Origin: Betaproteobacteria bacterium
GTDB taxonomy: Bacteria > Pseudomonadota > Gammaproteobacteria > Burkholderiales > Thiobacteraceae
NCBI GenBank assembly: GCA_024641855.1
Contig: JAHECG010000011.1
Location: 1-57,902, forward strand
Direction of reading: 5' to 3'
DNA length: 57,902 bases
The notes beneath the pieces are model-generated. The model had not been told where the DNA came from, made no database searches, and was given only the letters and a program-made list of their open reading frames with translations. Every line of letters begins with the position of its first letter. Within the stretch, counting starts at the first letter, position 1. A program made the position numbers and the translations under genes. Of the stretch, positions 35,316-43,372 are shown in pieces.

Positions 35316-36490
35316 GTCGCAACGCGCTTAGCATTCTTGCCTGCGCCGTCGCGATTTGCTTGTGTTGCGCCCCAACACAGGCCGCGACTAAAAAACCGCC
35401 GCAAAAAGACCTCACCGAAGTTCGTGCGCGCATCGATAAACTTAAACGTGAGATCGACAGCGCTGAAGAAAATAAAGCGGATGTCCTGGATGGCCTAAAG
35501 GATTCCGAGCAAGCGATCAGCCAGATCAATCGTGGCCTGCATGAATTGTCACAAGACCGCAAAGAAGCCACCAGCACGCTGAACGAAGCACAACAGCAAT
35601 CCAAGCAGATGCGCGGACGCATCCAAACACAGCAAGCCTTGCTATCAAAACTGCTGTATCAACAGTACATCAACGGCAGCCAAGATACGATGCGCTTAGT
35701 GCTGAATTTGCAAAACCCCAATGAAGCTTCGCGGCAGGTTACCTACTACGGCTATCTATCGCGTTCACGTGCCACACTCATCGCCAGCTTACGTCAAGAT
35801 CTCCAGCACGCCGAGGCAGCAGAAGAAGTCGTCAAAGAAAAACACGCCGAATTACTGCAAATTGAAGCCCAACAATTATCAGAAAAACGCGCGCTACAAA
35901 AAGAAGCGAACAATCGCAAACGCACATTGTCGAAGCTCGATCGCCAAATTGGCGATCGGCGCAAGCAAGTCAAGCAACTCGAGCGAGATGAACAGCGTTT
36001 AACCCGCTTAGTGGAACGTCTGGCGCTTGCGGTAACCCCCAAAAAATCTCGCGCCCGCAGACCCGGCGAACGCGCCAGCGCGGCCAGCGCCGATTTCACT
36101 AAACTCAAAGGCAGTTTGAAACTACCGGTAGCTGGGGAACTAAGCAACCGTTTTGGCAGTCGTCGTATTGATACCGGCACCACTTGGAAAGGATTGTTTA
36201 TTCGGGCGAACACAGGCAGCCCAGTTAAGGCGCTTGGCCCAGGGCAAGTGGTGTTTGCGGATTGGCTAAGAGGATTTGGCAATCTGATTATTGTTGATCA
36301 TGGTGATGGTTATATGAGTTTGTACGGTAATAACGAAACGTTGCTCAAACAAGAAGGCGAGACGGTGGTCGCTGGCGACACGATTGCCAATGTCGGCAAC
36401 AGCGGCGGGAATGCCGAAACCGGTTTATACTTTGAGGTGCGCTATCAAAGTCGTGCCATCGACCCCTTGCAGTGGGTCGGCAAGCGCTAA
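35312..36490 (+). CDS. envC: EnvC-type murein hydrolase activator (degenerate LytM)
   Basis: A 392-aa periplasmic protein: a signal peptide (cleavage near TQAA), a long coiled coil (residues ~30-250, including AEENKADVLDGLKDSEQAI) and a C-terminal LytM/M23 domain (~270-390). The zinc ligands of active M23 enzymes are missing: the HxxxD site reads TGTTWKG and the HxH site reads TGLYFEVR. It is therefore an amidase activator rather than a hydrolase, as in E. coli EnvC. The start is GTG 35312 overlapping gpmI (GTGA). EnvC works with FtsEX, which is also encoded in this window. Confidence 0.92.
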   Translation: MSRNALSILACAVAICLCCAPTQAATKKPPQKDLTEVRARIDKLKREIDSAEENKADVLDGLKDSEQAISQINRGLHELSQDRKEATSTLNEAQQQSKQMRGRIQTQQALLSKLLYQQYINGSQDTMRLVLNLQNPNEASRQVTYYGYLSRSRATLIASLRQDLQHAEAAEEVVKEKHAELLQIEAQQLSEKRALQKEANNRKRTLSKLDRQIGDRRKQVKQLERDEQRLTRLVERLALAVTPKKSRARRPGERASAASADFTKLKGSLKLPVAGELSNRFGSRRIDTGTTWKGLFIRANTGSPVKALGPGQVVFADWLRGFGNLIIVDHGDGYMSLYGNNETLLKQEGETVVAGDTIANVGNSGGNAETGLYFEVRYQSRAIDPLQWVGKR

Positions 36491-36520
36491 CACTTTTTTA
36501 CTTTATTGGAGTTTTAAACC

Positions 36521-37927
36521 ATGCGCGGCAAATTGCGTAATTTCAGCTTGATAGCCTTCGGCGCCGTCTTTGGTATAGCGGTCAGCTTGCACTTATCTGC
36601 GGTAGCCAGCAAGGACGCAGAATCCCCTTTACCGATCGACGAATTACGTGCCTTTACTGAAGTATTCGGCAAAATCAAGAGCGATTATGTTGAGCCGATT
36701 GAGGATAAAAAGCTCATTAACCAAGCCATTAACGGCATGCTGTCTGGTCTTGATCCGCACTCCGCCTACCTGGATCAAGACGCATTCAAAGACTTGCAGG
36801 TATCCACGCAAGGCGAATTTGGCGGCTTAGGTATCGAAGTCGGCATGGAAGACGGTTTTGTCAAAGTCGTTTCCCCGATTGAAGATACGCCGGCCTATAT
36901 CGCCGGCATTAAGAGCGGCGACTTGATCATTAAACTCGACGACACCCCCGTCAAAGGTTTAACGCTAAACGATGCCGTAAAGCGTATGCGCGGTAAGCCC
37001 AACACCAAAATCGTTCTGACGCTTTTACGTAAAGGCGAAACTAAGCCGTTAGTAATCAGCATCACGCGCGCCGTGATTCAAATCAAAAGCGTGAAATTTC
37101 GGATGCTTGACCCTAACTATGGCTATGTGCGCATCACCCAGTTTCAAGAACATACCGGTGAAGATTTAGTAAAAGCCATCGATAGCTTGGCCAAGCAAAA
37201 CAAAGCCGCGCTCAACGGCTTAGTGCTCGACTTGCGCAATGATCCCGGCGGCTTGTTAAACGGTGCAGTCGCGGTTTCCGCCGCCTTTTTGCCCAAAGAC
37301 ACCTTGGTGGTCTATACCGAAGGGCGCACGGAAGACGCCAAAATGCGCCTGAATGCCAGCAAAGAATATTATGTGCGTGGGTCGCAGAGCGATTATCTGA
37401 AAAATTTGCCCGCGTGGACTAAAACCGTACCGATGATTGTGCTGGTAAACGGCGGTTCAGCCTCGGCGTCAGAGATTGTCGCTGGCGCACTAAAGGATCA
37501 CAAACGTGCCATCATTATGGGCACCCAAACCTTCGGCAAGGGATCGGTACAATCCATCCTACCGTTGGGCAATGGCACCGCAATTAAACTCACTACCGCA
37601 CGCTATTACACCCCGAGCGGTAACTCGATTCAGGCCAAAGGCATCGTGCCCGACATCACCGTGGAAGACGCGACCGTCAGCGAAACCGAAAAACAATCGT
37701 TCTCAGTGCGCGAAGCCGACTTGGATCGCCACCTAACCAACGATAAAGACGCGAATGCTAAATCTGACAACGCACCGGTCAAACTGCAAGCACCGAAAAA
37801 GGGCAAAGAAGACAAGTCCTCCGGAAAAGCCAATACCGTTGAACCTGAAACCGCAATCAAACAAGACTATCAAGTAAGCCAGGCGTTGAATCTACTCAAA
37901 GGCCTGCAAATCATGCAACGCCGTTAA
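36521..37927 (+). CDS. C-terminal processing peptidase (S41A), CtpA/Prc-like
   Basis: A 468-aa secreted serine peptidase: an N-terminal signal/anchor, an S41 N-domain (~38-95), a PDZ domain (~100-180, GGLGIEVGMEDGFVKVVSPIEDTPA), and a catalytic domain with Ser315 (GGSASASEIVAGAL) and Lys340 (FGKGSVQ), the Ser/Lys dyad at the expected spacing of 25. The C-terminus has a lysine-rich disordered tail. It degrades or processes periplasmic proteins at their C-termini. It is third in the gpmI-envC-ctpA unit, 30 nt after envC, and may control EnvC-linked or other hydrolases. Confidence 0.95.
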   Translation: MRGKLRNFSLIAFGAVFGIAVSLHLSAVASKDAESPLPIDELRAFTEVFGKIKSDYVEPIEDKKLINQAINGMLSGLDPHSAYLDQDAFKDLQVSTQGEFGGLGIEVGMEDGFVKVVSPIEDTPAYIAGIKSGDLIIKLDDTPVKGLTLNDAVKRMRGKPNTKIVLTLLRKGETKPLVISITRAVIQIKSVKFRMLDPNYGYVRITQFQEHTGEDLVKAIDSLAKQNKAALNGLVLDLRNDPGGLLNGAVAVSAAFLPKDTLVVYTEGRTEDAKMRLNASKEYYVRGSQSDYLKNLPAWTKTVPMIVLVNGGSASASEIVAGALKDHKRAIIMGTQTFGKGSVQSILPLGNGTAIKLTTARYYTPSGNSIQAKGIVPDITVEDATVSETEKQSFSVREADLDRHLTNDKDANAKSDNAPVKLQAPKKGKEDKSSGKANTVEPETAIKQDYQVSQALNLLKGLQIMQRR

Positions 37928-37943
37928 ACGATACTTTCGCCTA

Positions 37944-37992
37944 ACGCACCGCACTGAAGAGACCGGGGAACTGCAATCTTTAAGCGGTGCGT
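37944..37992 (+). other. Inverted repeat downstream of ctpA
   Basis: ACGCACCGC (37944-37952) and GCGGTGCGT (37984-37992), a perfect 9-bp stem around a 31-nt interior, in the 96-nt gap between ctpA and the CNP1-like gene. No T run follows, so it is not a classic terminator; it could stabilise the mRNA 3' end. Confidence 0.4.
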
Positions 37993-38023
37993 CGCCGATC
38001 TCAACCGAGCCTGTGTAAAACCT

Positions 38024-38554
38024 ATGCCAAGCCGCCTGTTACTCATTTCACTCACCCTGTTGCAATTGGTCTGCATGCCGGTCTACGCCGCCCGCCCGAG
38101 TCTTTTCGAGGCCGACTTTGATGAAGAGAAAAAACCTTGGGATGAGATACAAGCACAGTTACCGATTTACCCTGACTTAAGCATAGCCTTACCCTTCGAG
38201 GTTCCATCCCGACCCGCCCGTTTTTTTGTCGATCCAAAATCGATTTCTGTGGGTACCGATGGCGTAGTACGCTTTAGCCTAATTGCCAAATCCTCCAGTG
38301 GCGTTTTGAATGTGAGCTACGAAGGCATCCGTTGTGAAACCAGGGAAAGAAAATTGTATGCCGTAGGACGCACGGATGGCACTTGGTCCCGTAACCGCTA
38401 CGCCAAATGGGACGATATTCTAACGTCCGCCAAAGACCCCCAGCACTTCTTGCTCTACAACGATTTTTTCTGCCCGGAATTCGATATCGTGCGCGACGCG
38501 GCCGAGGCGATATCCGCGCTACAAAGCGGCATTCACCCGCGTGCCAAACGTTGA
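38024..38554 (+). CDS. CNP1-like family periplasmic protein
   Basis: A 176-aa protein with a signal peptide (LLISLTLLQLVCMPVYAA), then a CNP1-like domain: ARFFVDPKSISVGTDGVVRFSL, SSSGVLNVSYEGIRCETRERK, TWSRNRYAKWDDI and YNDFFCPEF. The family is widespread in Betaproteobacteria; two conserved cysteines (RCET, FFCPE) could form a disulfide. Its function is unknown. Its end overlaps queE by 14 nt, a conserved adjacency that may be only positional. Confidence 0.85.
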   Translation: MPSRLLLISLTLLQLVCMPVYAARPSLFEADFDEEKKPWDEIQAQLPIYPDLSIALPFEVPSRPARFFVDPKSISVGTDGVVRFSLIAKSSSGVLNVSYEGIRCETRERKLYAVGRTDGTWSRNRYAKWDDILTSAKDPQHFLLYNDFFCPEFDIVRDAAEAISALQSGIHPRAKR

Positions 38555-39206
38555 TCCTGCGTTGCAAGCAACGCTTCGCATCACCGAAATTTTCCACTCA
38601 CTGCAAGGCGAGTCTTCCCGCGTCGGCTTACCCACCGTATTCATCCGATTGACCGGCTGCCCCTTACGCTGTGGTTATTGTGATACCAGCTATGCCTTCA
38701 CCGGTGGCGAGAGCATCAACATCGCTACTATTCTGGCGCGCGTCACCGACTACAACACGCCCTATGTTTGCGTGACCGGGGGAGAGCCATTGGCCCAAAA
38801 AAATTGCTCTGCACTACTCACCGCCTTGTGCGATGCCGGCTATTCCGTGTCCCTGGAAACCAGCGGTGCGTTGCCGATAGATGCTGTCGATCCGCGCGTT
38901 TCGCGCATTGTCGACATCAAAACTCCCGGCTCCGGTGAAGTGGAAAAAAATCGCTGGGAGAATTTGAACGCACTCCAAACCAAGGACGAAGTTAAGTTCG
39001 TGCTCTGCGACGAAGCCGATTATCAATGGGCAAAGAACATCCTACGCGAACATCATCTCGCCCAAGTATGTCCAGTGCTATTTTCACCGGTACATGGCGG
39101 AATAGAACCGGCACAACTCGCTGCATGGATTTTGCGCGATCACTTGCCGGTGCGGCTACAAGTGCAACTGCATAAATATCTTTGGGGAACTGAGCGTGGC
39201 CGATAA
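38541..39206 (+). CDS. queE: 7-carboxy-7-deazaguanine synthase QueE
   Basis: A 221-aa radical-SAM enzyme converting 6-carboxytetrahydropterin to 7-carboxy-7-deazaguanine for queuosine synthesis. It has the [21 protein letters not shown] entry, a cluster motif CPLRCGYC (CxxxCxxC form), FTGGE and VTGGEPL. The start is GTG 38541, overlapping CNP1; it overlaps queC by 11 nt. QueD and QueF are not in the window. Confidence 0.95.
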   Translation: MPNVDPALQATLRITEIFHSLQGESSRVGLPTVFIRLTGCPLRCGYCDTSYAFTGGESINIATILARVTDYNTPYVCVTGGEPLAQKNCSALLTALCDAGYSVSLETSGALPIDAVDPRVSRIVDIKTPGSGEVEKNRWENLNALQTKDEVKFVLCDEADYQWAKNILREHHLAQVCPVLFSPVHGGIEPAQLAAWILRDHLPVRLQVQLHKYLWGTERGR

Positions 39207-39879
39207 AGCTGCGGTCATCTTACTTTCCGGTGGCCTCGATTCTGCTACTACGCTCGCCATTGCACGTGACGAAGGCTACGTCTGCCACTGCTTAAGCGTG
39301 GATTATGGCCAACGCCATCGCGCTGAATTAGATGCCGCGAGCAACGTCGCGAATGCGCTTGGCGCGGTTGCACACCGTGTATTGCAACTCGACCTTACCG
39401 CCTTTGGCGGCTCCGCCCTCACTGATTCCAGCTTAGCAGTACCGACGACCCCTAGCACCGGCATCCCCATCACCTATGTGCCCGCACGCAACACCATCAT
39501 GCTGTCGCTCGCCCTGGCCTGGAGCGAAGTGCTAAATGCCCAGAACATTTTTATTGGCGCCAATGCCGTCGATTATTCCGGCTATCCGGATTGTCGTCCG
39601 GCCTTTATTGAGGCCTTTGAACAACTGGCTAACCTCGCAACCAAAGCAGCAATAGAAGGTTCGCGTTGCCACATTCACGCACCGCTTATCCATTTAAGCA
39701 AAGCGCAAATTATCCAACAAGGGCATCGCTTGGGTGTGGACTACGGCATGACCGTATCGTGTTATCAAGCCGACGCCAAAGGTCGTGCCTGTGGCGAGTG
39801 CGATTCCTGCCGCTTGCGCCAGCGAGGCTTCAAGGAAGCCGGCATTCCCGACCCAACCCATTATTTGTTGCGCAAATAA
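39196..39879 (+). CDS. queC: 7-cyano-7-deazaguanine synthase QueC
   Basis: A 227-aa ATP-dependent PP-loop enzyme making preQ0 from the QueE product. It has the [16 protein letters not shown]-loop, [22 protein letters not shown] and a C-terminal zinc site with CGECDSC. The start is GTG 39196, overlapping queE by 11 nt. It is the last gene before a terminator shared with the convergent TM2 gene. Confidence 0.96.
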   Translation: MADKAAVILLSGGLDSATTLAIARDEGYVCHCLSVDYGQRHRAELDAASNVANALGAVAHRVLQLDLTAFGGSALTDSSLAVPTTPSTGIPITYVPARNTIMLSLALAWSEVLNAQNIFIGANAVDYSGYPDCRPAFIEAFEQLANLATKAAIEGSRCHIHAPLIHLSKAQIIQQGHRLGVDYGMTVSCYQADAKGRACGECDSCRLRQRGFKEAGIPDPTHYLLRK

Positions 39880-39900
39880 AAAGGGGGCTCATTCGCCCCC
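39875..39900 (-). terminator. Terminator of the TM2-domain gene
   Basis: A 6-bp GC stem (GGGGGC 39883-39888 with GCCCCC 39895-39900); on the minus strand it is followed by TTTTTATTT. It may also slow queC transcription on the plus strand, where the T run is weak. Confidence 0.75.
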
Positions 39901-39923
39901 TCTAAATCCAAACCACGCTGCTG

Positions 39924-40136
39924 TTAAGTCCACTGCGTGAGCTTATTGCCTTCCTTATCGGTAAAAGAACCAATAATGATCATAATGAAGTCAATTAAAG
40001 CCCAAATTCCGAGCCCACCCAGCGTCACCAACTGCAAAATTCCCGTCCCGACCTTACCGACATAAAAACGGTGTGCGCCAAAACACCCCAGAAAGAAACA
40101 CAAAAGAAATGCCGGCAATATTCGTTTTTCACTCAT
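39924..40136 (-). CDS. TM2-domain membrane protein
   Basis: A 70-aa protein with two hydrophobic helices (LPAFLLCFFLGCFGAHRFYVG and ILQLVTLGGLGIWALIDFIMIIIG), matching the TM2 domain (GAHRFYxG...LGIWALIDxI). The C-terminal tail is KEGNKLTQW. ATG 40136 has GGGGGAAAT before it; an earlier ATG is in frame but lacks a ribosome binding site. The biochemical role is unknown. The 214 nt between this gene and the divergent YeeE gene carry no other feature I can support. Confidence 0.85.
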   Translation of the reverse strand: MSEKRILPAFLLCFFLGCFGAHRFYVGKVGTGILQLVTLGGLGIWALIDFIMIIIGSFTDKEGNKLTQWT

Positions 40137-40401
40137 ATTTATTTCCCCCATCAAAGACTTGCGTTGATTTTTTTGGTTGTCTTGCAAACGACATAATCAA
40201 TATAACCCACTTTCTTCCAACGACAGCGAAAATTTACAGGCTCTAGTATTAATCTACCAAGTACCGAATTACATTGAAATTTCTAACTGTTTTATGAGTT
40301 GCCATTTGGCTGAAAATCATTAGAATTCACTAATTAACATTTTGTTATCAGCAGCGGCGTGCGCTTAGCGTATAGCGCCATCAACAGAAGAGGTTTCAAC
40401 C

Positions 40402-41661
40402 ATGATTTTCCAGAGTTTTGCTAGCGCGCAATCTTTCTTCCTATGGTCGACATTTGCGATCGCCCTGGTCATGGGCATCCTTGTGAATAAAACCAATTTC
40501 TGCACCATGGGTGCGGTTTCTGACTGGGTCAACATGGGCGACACCGGACGCTTACGCGCATGGCTATTTGCCATTGCTGTGGCCATGTTAGGGGTCGTCG
40601 TTTTGGAACAGATGGGCATGGTTAAAATCAGTGCCGCCTTCCCCCCTTACCGGGCCAGTCAACTCATTTGGGCAGAAAATTTACTCGGTGGTTTACTGTT
40701 CGGCATCGGCATGACACTGGCTTCCGGCTGTGGCAACAAAACCTTGATCCGTATCGGTGGCGGCAACCTCAAGTCTATTATGGTGCTGGCGATAATCGCG
40801 GTCATCGCCTATTTCATGATCAACCCCTTCCCTGGCTCAGACAAAACCCTATTCACCGTATTATTCTATGACTGGCTGCGCCCCTTGGCCGTAACGCTCA
40901 AAACCAATCAAGACATCGGCTCTATCGTTGGTGGCAGCAATGCCGTTATGGCCCGACTGATCATTGGTGGTGTACTGGCTGTCGCCTTAATCATCTTCGC
41001 CTTGAAGTCATCCGATTTCCGCGGCAGTTTCGATAATATTCTCGGTGGCTTAGTGGTGGGATTGGCCGTATTGGCCGCCTGGTATGTAACCAGCAATGTT
41101 TTGGTTACCGCCGATGGCGAACAAATGGGTATCCAAAAATTCGTCGGGCAGTGGGATTTCTATGCCCCGGCAGACGCTGTAAAACCAGCTGCCACTTCTG
41201 TTGCGCCACAGTCCTTCACCTTCATCAACCCAATGGGTCAGACCTTGGGCTATCTAGCTACCGGCATGAAAAAAGCCGAGTTGTCCTTTGGCATCATGGC
41301 CGTGGGCGGCGTTATTCTTGGCTCTCTACTTTGGTCCCTCATCACGCGTAGCTTCCGCTTCGAATGGTTTGCTTCCTTCAAAGACTTTTTCAATCACTTC
41401 ATCGGCGCCATTCTCATGGGATTCGGCGGCGTACTCGGCATGGGTTGCACCATCGGCCAAGGCGTCACCGGCGTATCCACCCTGGCGGTTGGCTCCTTCA
41501 TCACGCTCATCAGCATCGTGTTTGGTTGCGCGATCACGATGAAAATTCAATACTACAAAATGGTGTATGAAGCCGATGCAACTTTTGTCAAATCATTCAT
41601 CACCGCATTAGTCGATATGAAGATGCTGCCATCTAGCCTACGTCAATTAGAAGCCGTGTAA
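40402..41661 (+). CDS. YeeE/YedE-family sulfur-compound transporter
   Basis: A 419-aa protein with about 10 TM segments. The conserved cysteines of the family are present in NKTNFCTMGA, LASGCGNKTL and GMGCTIGQGV. Members of this family import thiosulfate or related sulfur compounds; the long form here has two repeat halves. It has GAGG before ATG 40402 and a strong terminator after it, so it is monocistronic. No TusA gene follows directly. The substrate is inferred from the family. Confidence 0.9.
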   Translation: MIFQSFASAQSFFLWSTFAIALVMGILVNKTNFCTMGAVSDWVNMGDTGRLRAWLFAIAVAMLGVVVLEQMGMVKISAAFPPYRASQLIWAENLLGGLLFGIGMTLASGCGNKTLIRIGGGNLKSIMVLAIIAVIAYFMINPFPGSDKTLFTVLFYDWLRPLAVTLKTNQDIGSIVGGSNAVMARLIIGGVLAVALIIFALKSSDFRGSFDNILGGLVVGLAVLAAWYVTSNVLVTADGEQMGIQKFVGQWDFYAPADAVKPAATSVAPQSFTFINPMGQTLGYLATGMKKAELSFGIMAVGGVILGSLLWSLITRSFRFEWFASFKDFFNHFIGAILMGFGGVLGMGCTIGQGVTGVSTLAVGSFITLISIVFGCAITMKIQYYKMVYEADATFVKSFITALVDMKMLPSSLRQLEAV

Positions 41662-41690
41662 CCCCACTTCATTCTCGTATTTACGAGCCA

Positions 41691-41718
41691 AAAGCCCCGC
41701 ATTTCGCGGGGCTTTTTA
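41691..41718 (+). terminator. Terminator of the YeeE/YedE gene
   Basis: A perfect 10-bp stem (AAAGCCCCGC 41691-41700 with GCGGGGCTTT) with a 5-nt loop and a T run. It separates this gene from tRNA-Lys. Confidence 0.92.
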
Positions 41719-41761
41719 TTGACATTAAAGTGTAACTCCCGGATAATCTCGCCTTCGTTTT

Positions 41762-41837
41762 GGGTCGTTAGCTCAGCTGGTAGAGCAGCGGACTTTTAAT
41801 CCGTTGGTCGCAGGTTCGAATCCCGCACGGCCTACCA
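41762..41837 (+). tRNA. tRNA-Lys (anticodon UUU)
   Basis: A complete 76-nt tRNA with encoded CCA end. Acceptor GGGTCGT pairs with ACGGCCT (two GU wobbles), D-loop AGCTCAGCTGGTAGAGC, anticodon loop CTTTTAA (UUU), T-arm GCAGGTTCGAATCCCGC. The 3' 45 nt plus two following bases are repeated at 44376-44422, showing that it is the attachment site of an integrated element. Confidence 0.97.
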
Positions 41838-41839
41838 AA
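41793..41839 (+). repeat. Attachment site direct repeat (attL, within tRNA-Lys)
   Basis: 47 bp running from the anticodon loop (C of CTTTTAATCC) to just past CCA, identical to 44376-44422. Integration left the tRNA complete at this side, as is usual for tyrosine-integrase elements. Confidence 0.93.
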
Positions 41840-41842
41840 ACA

Positions 41843-42409
41843 TCAAAGGGTTAGCTTTCGAGCTAGCCCTTTTCTATTTCCGACCGTAGCCAAATCGTAG
41901 ACTAGATGTTCGGTTGCGTACTTTGCGTAACGATCAACCATACTGCGAGACTTCCACCCCCCAAGCTCCTTAAGTTCATCGCAGCTCGTACCAGCCTGAC
42001 GATGCCAAGACGCCCAAGTATGGCGCAGGTCATGGAACCTAAAATCCGAAATCTCAGCCTTTTCCAAAGCGGTTTGCCAAGCGCTGTTGCTTAATTCCCA
42101 GCGAATAGGCTTGCCGCGATAGGTAAAGCAAAAACGCGGATGTTTCCCGACCTGCTCCCGTAATACGGTGACTGCATCATGATTCAACGGCACACCTCGC
42201 GGCGTACCATTCTTGGTTTGGTTTAACCAAGCTGTCCGACGTTCCAGATCAACCCGGTTCCATTCCAAAGCGGTTATCTCTCTTGCACGGCAACCACTCG
42301 CCAAGGCAAAACGGACTAGCGCCCCCAGGTGTTCAGGACAGACCAATAACAAGCGGTCAGCCTCATCCCGAGTTAGCCAGCGGTCTCGCTCAACCTCGCC
42401 ATGCAACAT
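41843..42409 (-). pseudogene. Tyrosine integrase, catalytic domain only (5' part disrupted)
   Basis: 188 aa. The catalytic residues of tyrosine recombinases are present: Arg in SGCRAREITAL, HDLRHTWASWH, and the nucleophile Tyr in MVDRYAKY. The arm- and core-binding N-terminal domains are missing. Just upstream of ATG 42409 the frame continues PKVRM, typical of intact integrases, and then runs into an IS remnant (42422-42605) flanked by TGGG target duplications. Across the IS, 16 more codons continue plausibly (WAALIAPP joining PKVRML) before a stop at 42655-42657. It is a disrupted gene; the fragment might still be translated. It reads toward the tRNA, as usual. Confidence 0.88.
41845..41874 (+). 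terminator. Terminator supplied to tRNA-Lys by the element
   Basis: AAAGGGTTAGCT (41845-41856), UUCG loop, AGCTAGCCCTTT (41861-41872): a 12-bp stem with one GU pair, then TT. It lies 7 nt after the tRNA and covers the integrase stop codon, which it also could terminate. Confidence 0.85.
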
Positions 42410-42421
42410 GCGAACCTTGGG

Positions 42422-42605
42422 TGAATCGCCCCCAATTCTCTAGACACTCGTAAGCCTCTCTTGGTACTGCTTCTCATAGTCTATCGGTGAAAGCCGATTG
42501 CTGTAACTGTGACGCTAATTTATGGGGGGGGGATTACCATAACACCTCCCTCAATTAAGCCAAATTTATAGGCTTAGAGGTGTCTAGTAAACTGGGGGCG
42601 ATTCA
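42422..42605 (-). mobile_element. Internally deleted IS3-family element (184 bp)
   Basis: Both terminal inverted repeats are kept: 42422-42447 and 42580-42605 agree at 23 of 26 positions, starting TGAATCGCCCCCA. A 4-bp target duplication TGGG flanks it (42418-42421, 42606-42609). On the minus strand the right end keeps a ribosome binding site (AGGGAGG) and an ATG, probably the first codons of orfA; the left end keeps the last ~23 codons of orfB (SYSNRLSPIDYEKQYQERL, stop at 42440-42442). The coding middle is gone, with a G run at the junction (about 42524-42532). Confidence 0.87.
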
Positions 42606-42682
42606 TGGGAGGCGGCGCTATTAGGGCAGCCCAAGAGATCAAGGGTGCAAGAGACTAACAAACAGCACAGTAGAGTTTTATC

Positions 42683-43330
42683 CTAAGGAACTTTAAAGCC
42701 AGTTGCCGAGGTTTTAAGTTCTGCCAACTCACGCTCCCTCTTTTCTATCATTCGCTTACCTAGCTTCTGAACTAAACCAGTTTGAGGAGCAACGCCCAAC
42801 AAGTGTTTTTCACAAAGGGTGGCCATTCTTACGAACCACAACGGAAGCACTGTCATGACTGTTAGAACAAGGAAAAGTATGAACCAAACCACCTTTGGTT
42901 CGCTATCAAGAAAAAAAACATTTTCAATCGGCGCGTATTTGCCAGTTGCAAACGTGCAGCCTATCAAAATCGCAATCGTCACTAATATGTTTGCGTTGAC
43001 GATTTTGAGGCTACGCCTATTACGTATAAATTTATTGTAAAACCACCTTCTAATCCTTAAATGCTCACCCCATAACTCACTGTCATTCTCCCCATTTTTC
43101 TCGATCAAGCTTTTTAGCTCATTATATTCTTTGTAAGTAATTAAAGATGTCGGCGATACTTTTGGTATCTCCATTTGATTTGCTTTAGAGAGGTAGTCGT
43201 TTACTTTTTCATGAACTTTATTGTCAAGATCAGGAAACTTAAGTTCCCTGTAAGCTAAGTTCATGACAACACCAATTTCAATTAAATACGCAAGAGATAG
43301 GAAAGTGACACCGGAGGAAGACCCAGACAT
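42683..43330 (-). CDS. Unrecognised membrane protein with two C-terminal TM helices (island cargo)
   Basis: 215 aa. I do not recognise the family. Residues ~8-26 are moderately hydrophobic; the rest of the first half is charged and helical. Two clear TM helices lie at ~110-128 (VNANILVTIAILIGCTF) and ~147-167 (VVWFILFLVLTVMTVLPLWF), followed by a basic/helical tail (LGKRMIEKRERELAEL). A soluble helical half plus two TMs recalls 2TM effectors such as SLATT or Pycsar-TM proteins of anti-phage systems, but no diagnostic motif is visible. It is the second gene of a pair, 42 nt after the 189-aa protein, in AT-rich DNA acquired with the element. Confidence 0.7.
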   Translation of the reverse strand: MSGSSSGVTFLSLAYLIEIGVVMNLAYRELKFPDLDNKVHEKVNDYLSKANQMEIPKVSPTSLITYKEYNELKSLIEKNGENDSELWGEHLRIRRWFYNKFIRNRRSLKIVNANILVTIAILIGCTFATGKYAPIENVFFLDSEPKVVWFILFLVLTVMTVLPLWFVRMATLCEKHLLGVAPQTGLVQKLGKRMIEKRERELAELKTSATGFKVP

Positions 43331-43372
43331 AAAAAAATTTTCCGCATTTCTATGCTACGGTTAAAAGAGATA

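Noticed and set aside
41843-42409. Intact integrase
   Set aside because: The catalytic residues are present, but the N-terminal binding domains are gone and the reading frame upstream is interrupted by an IS remnant and then a stop.
42440-42517. Functional IS3 transposase
   Set aside because: Only about 23 codons of the orfB end remain; the catalytic DDE region is deleted.
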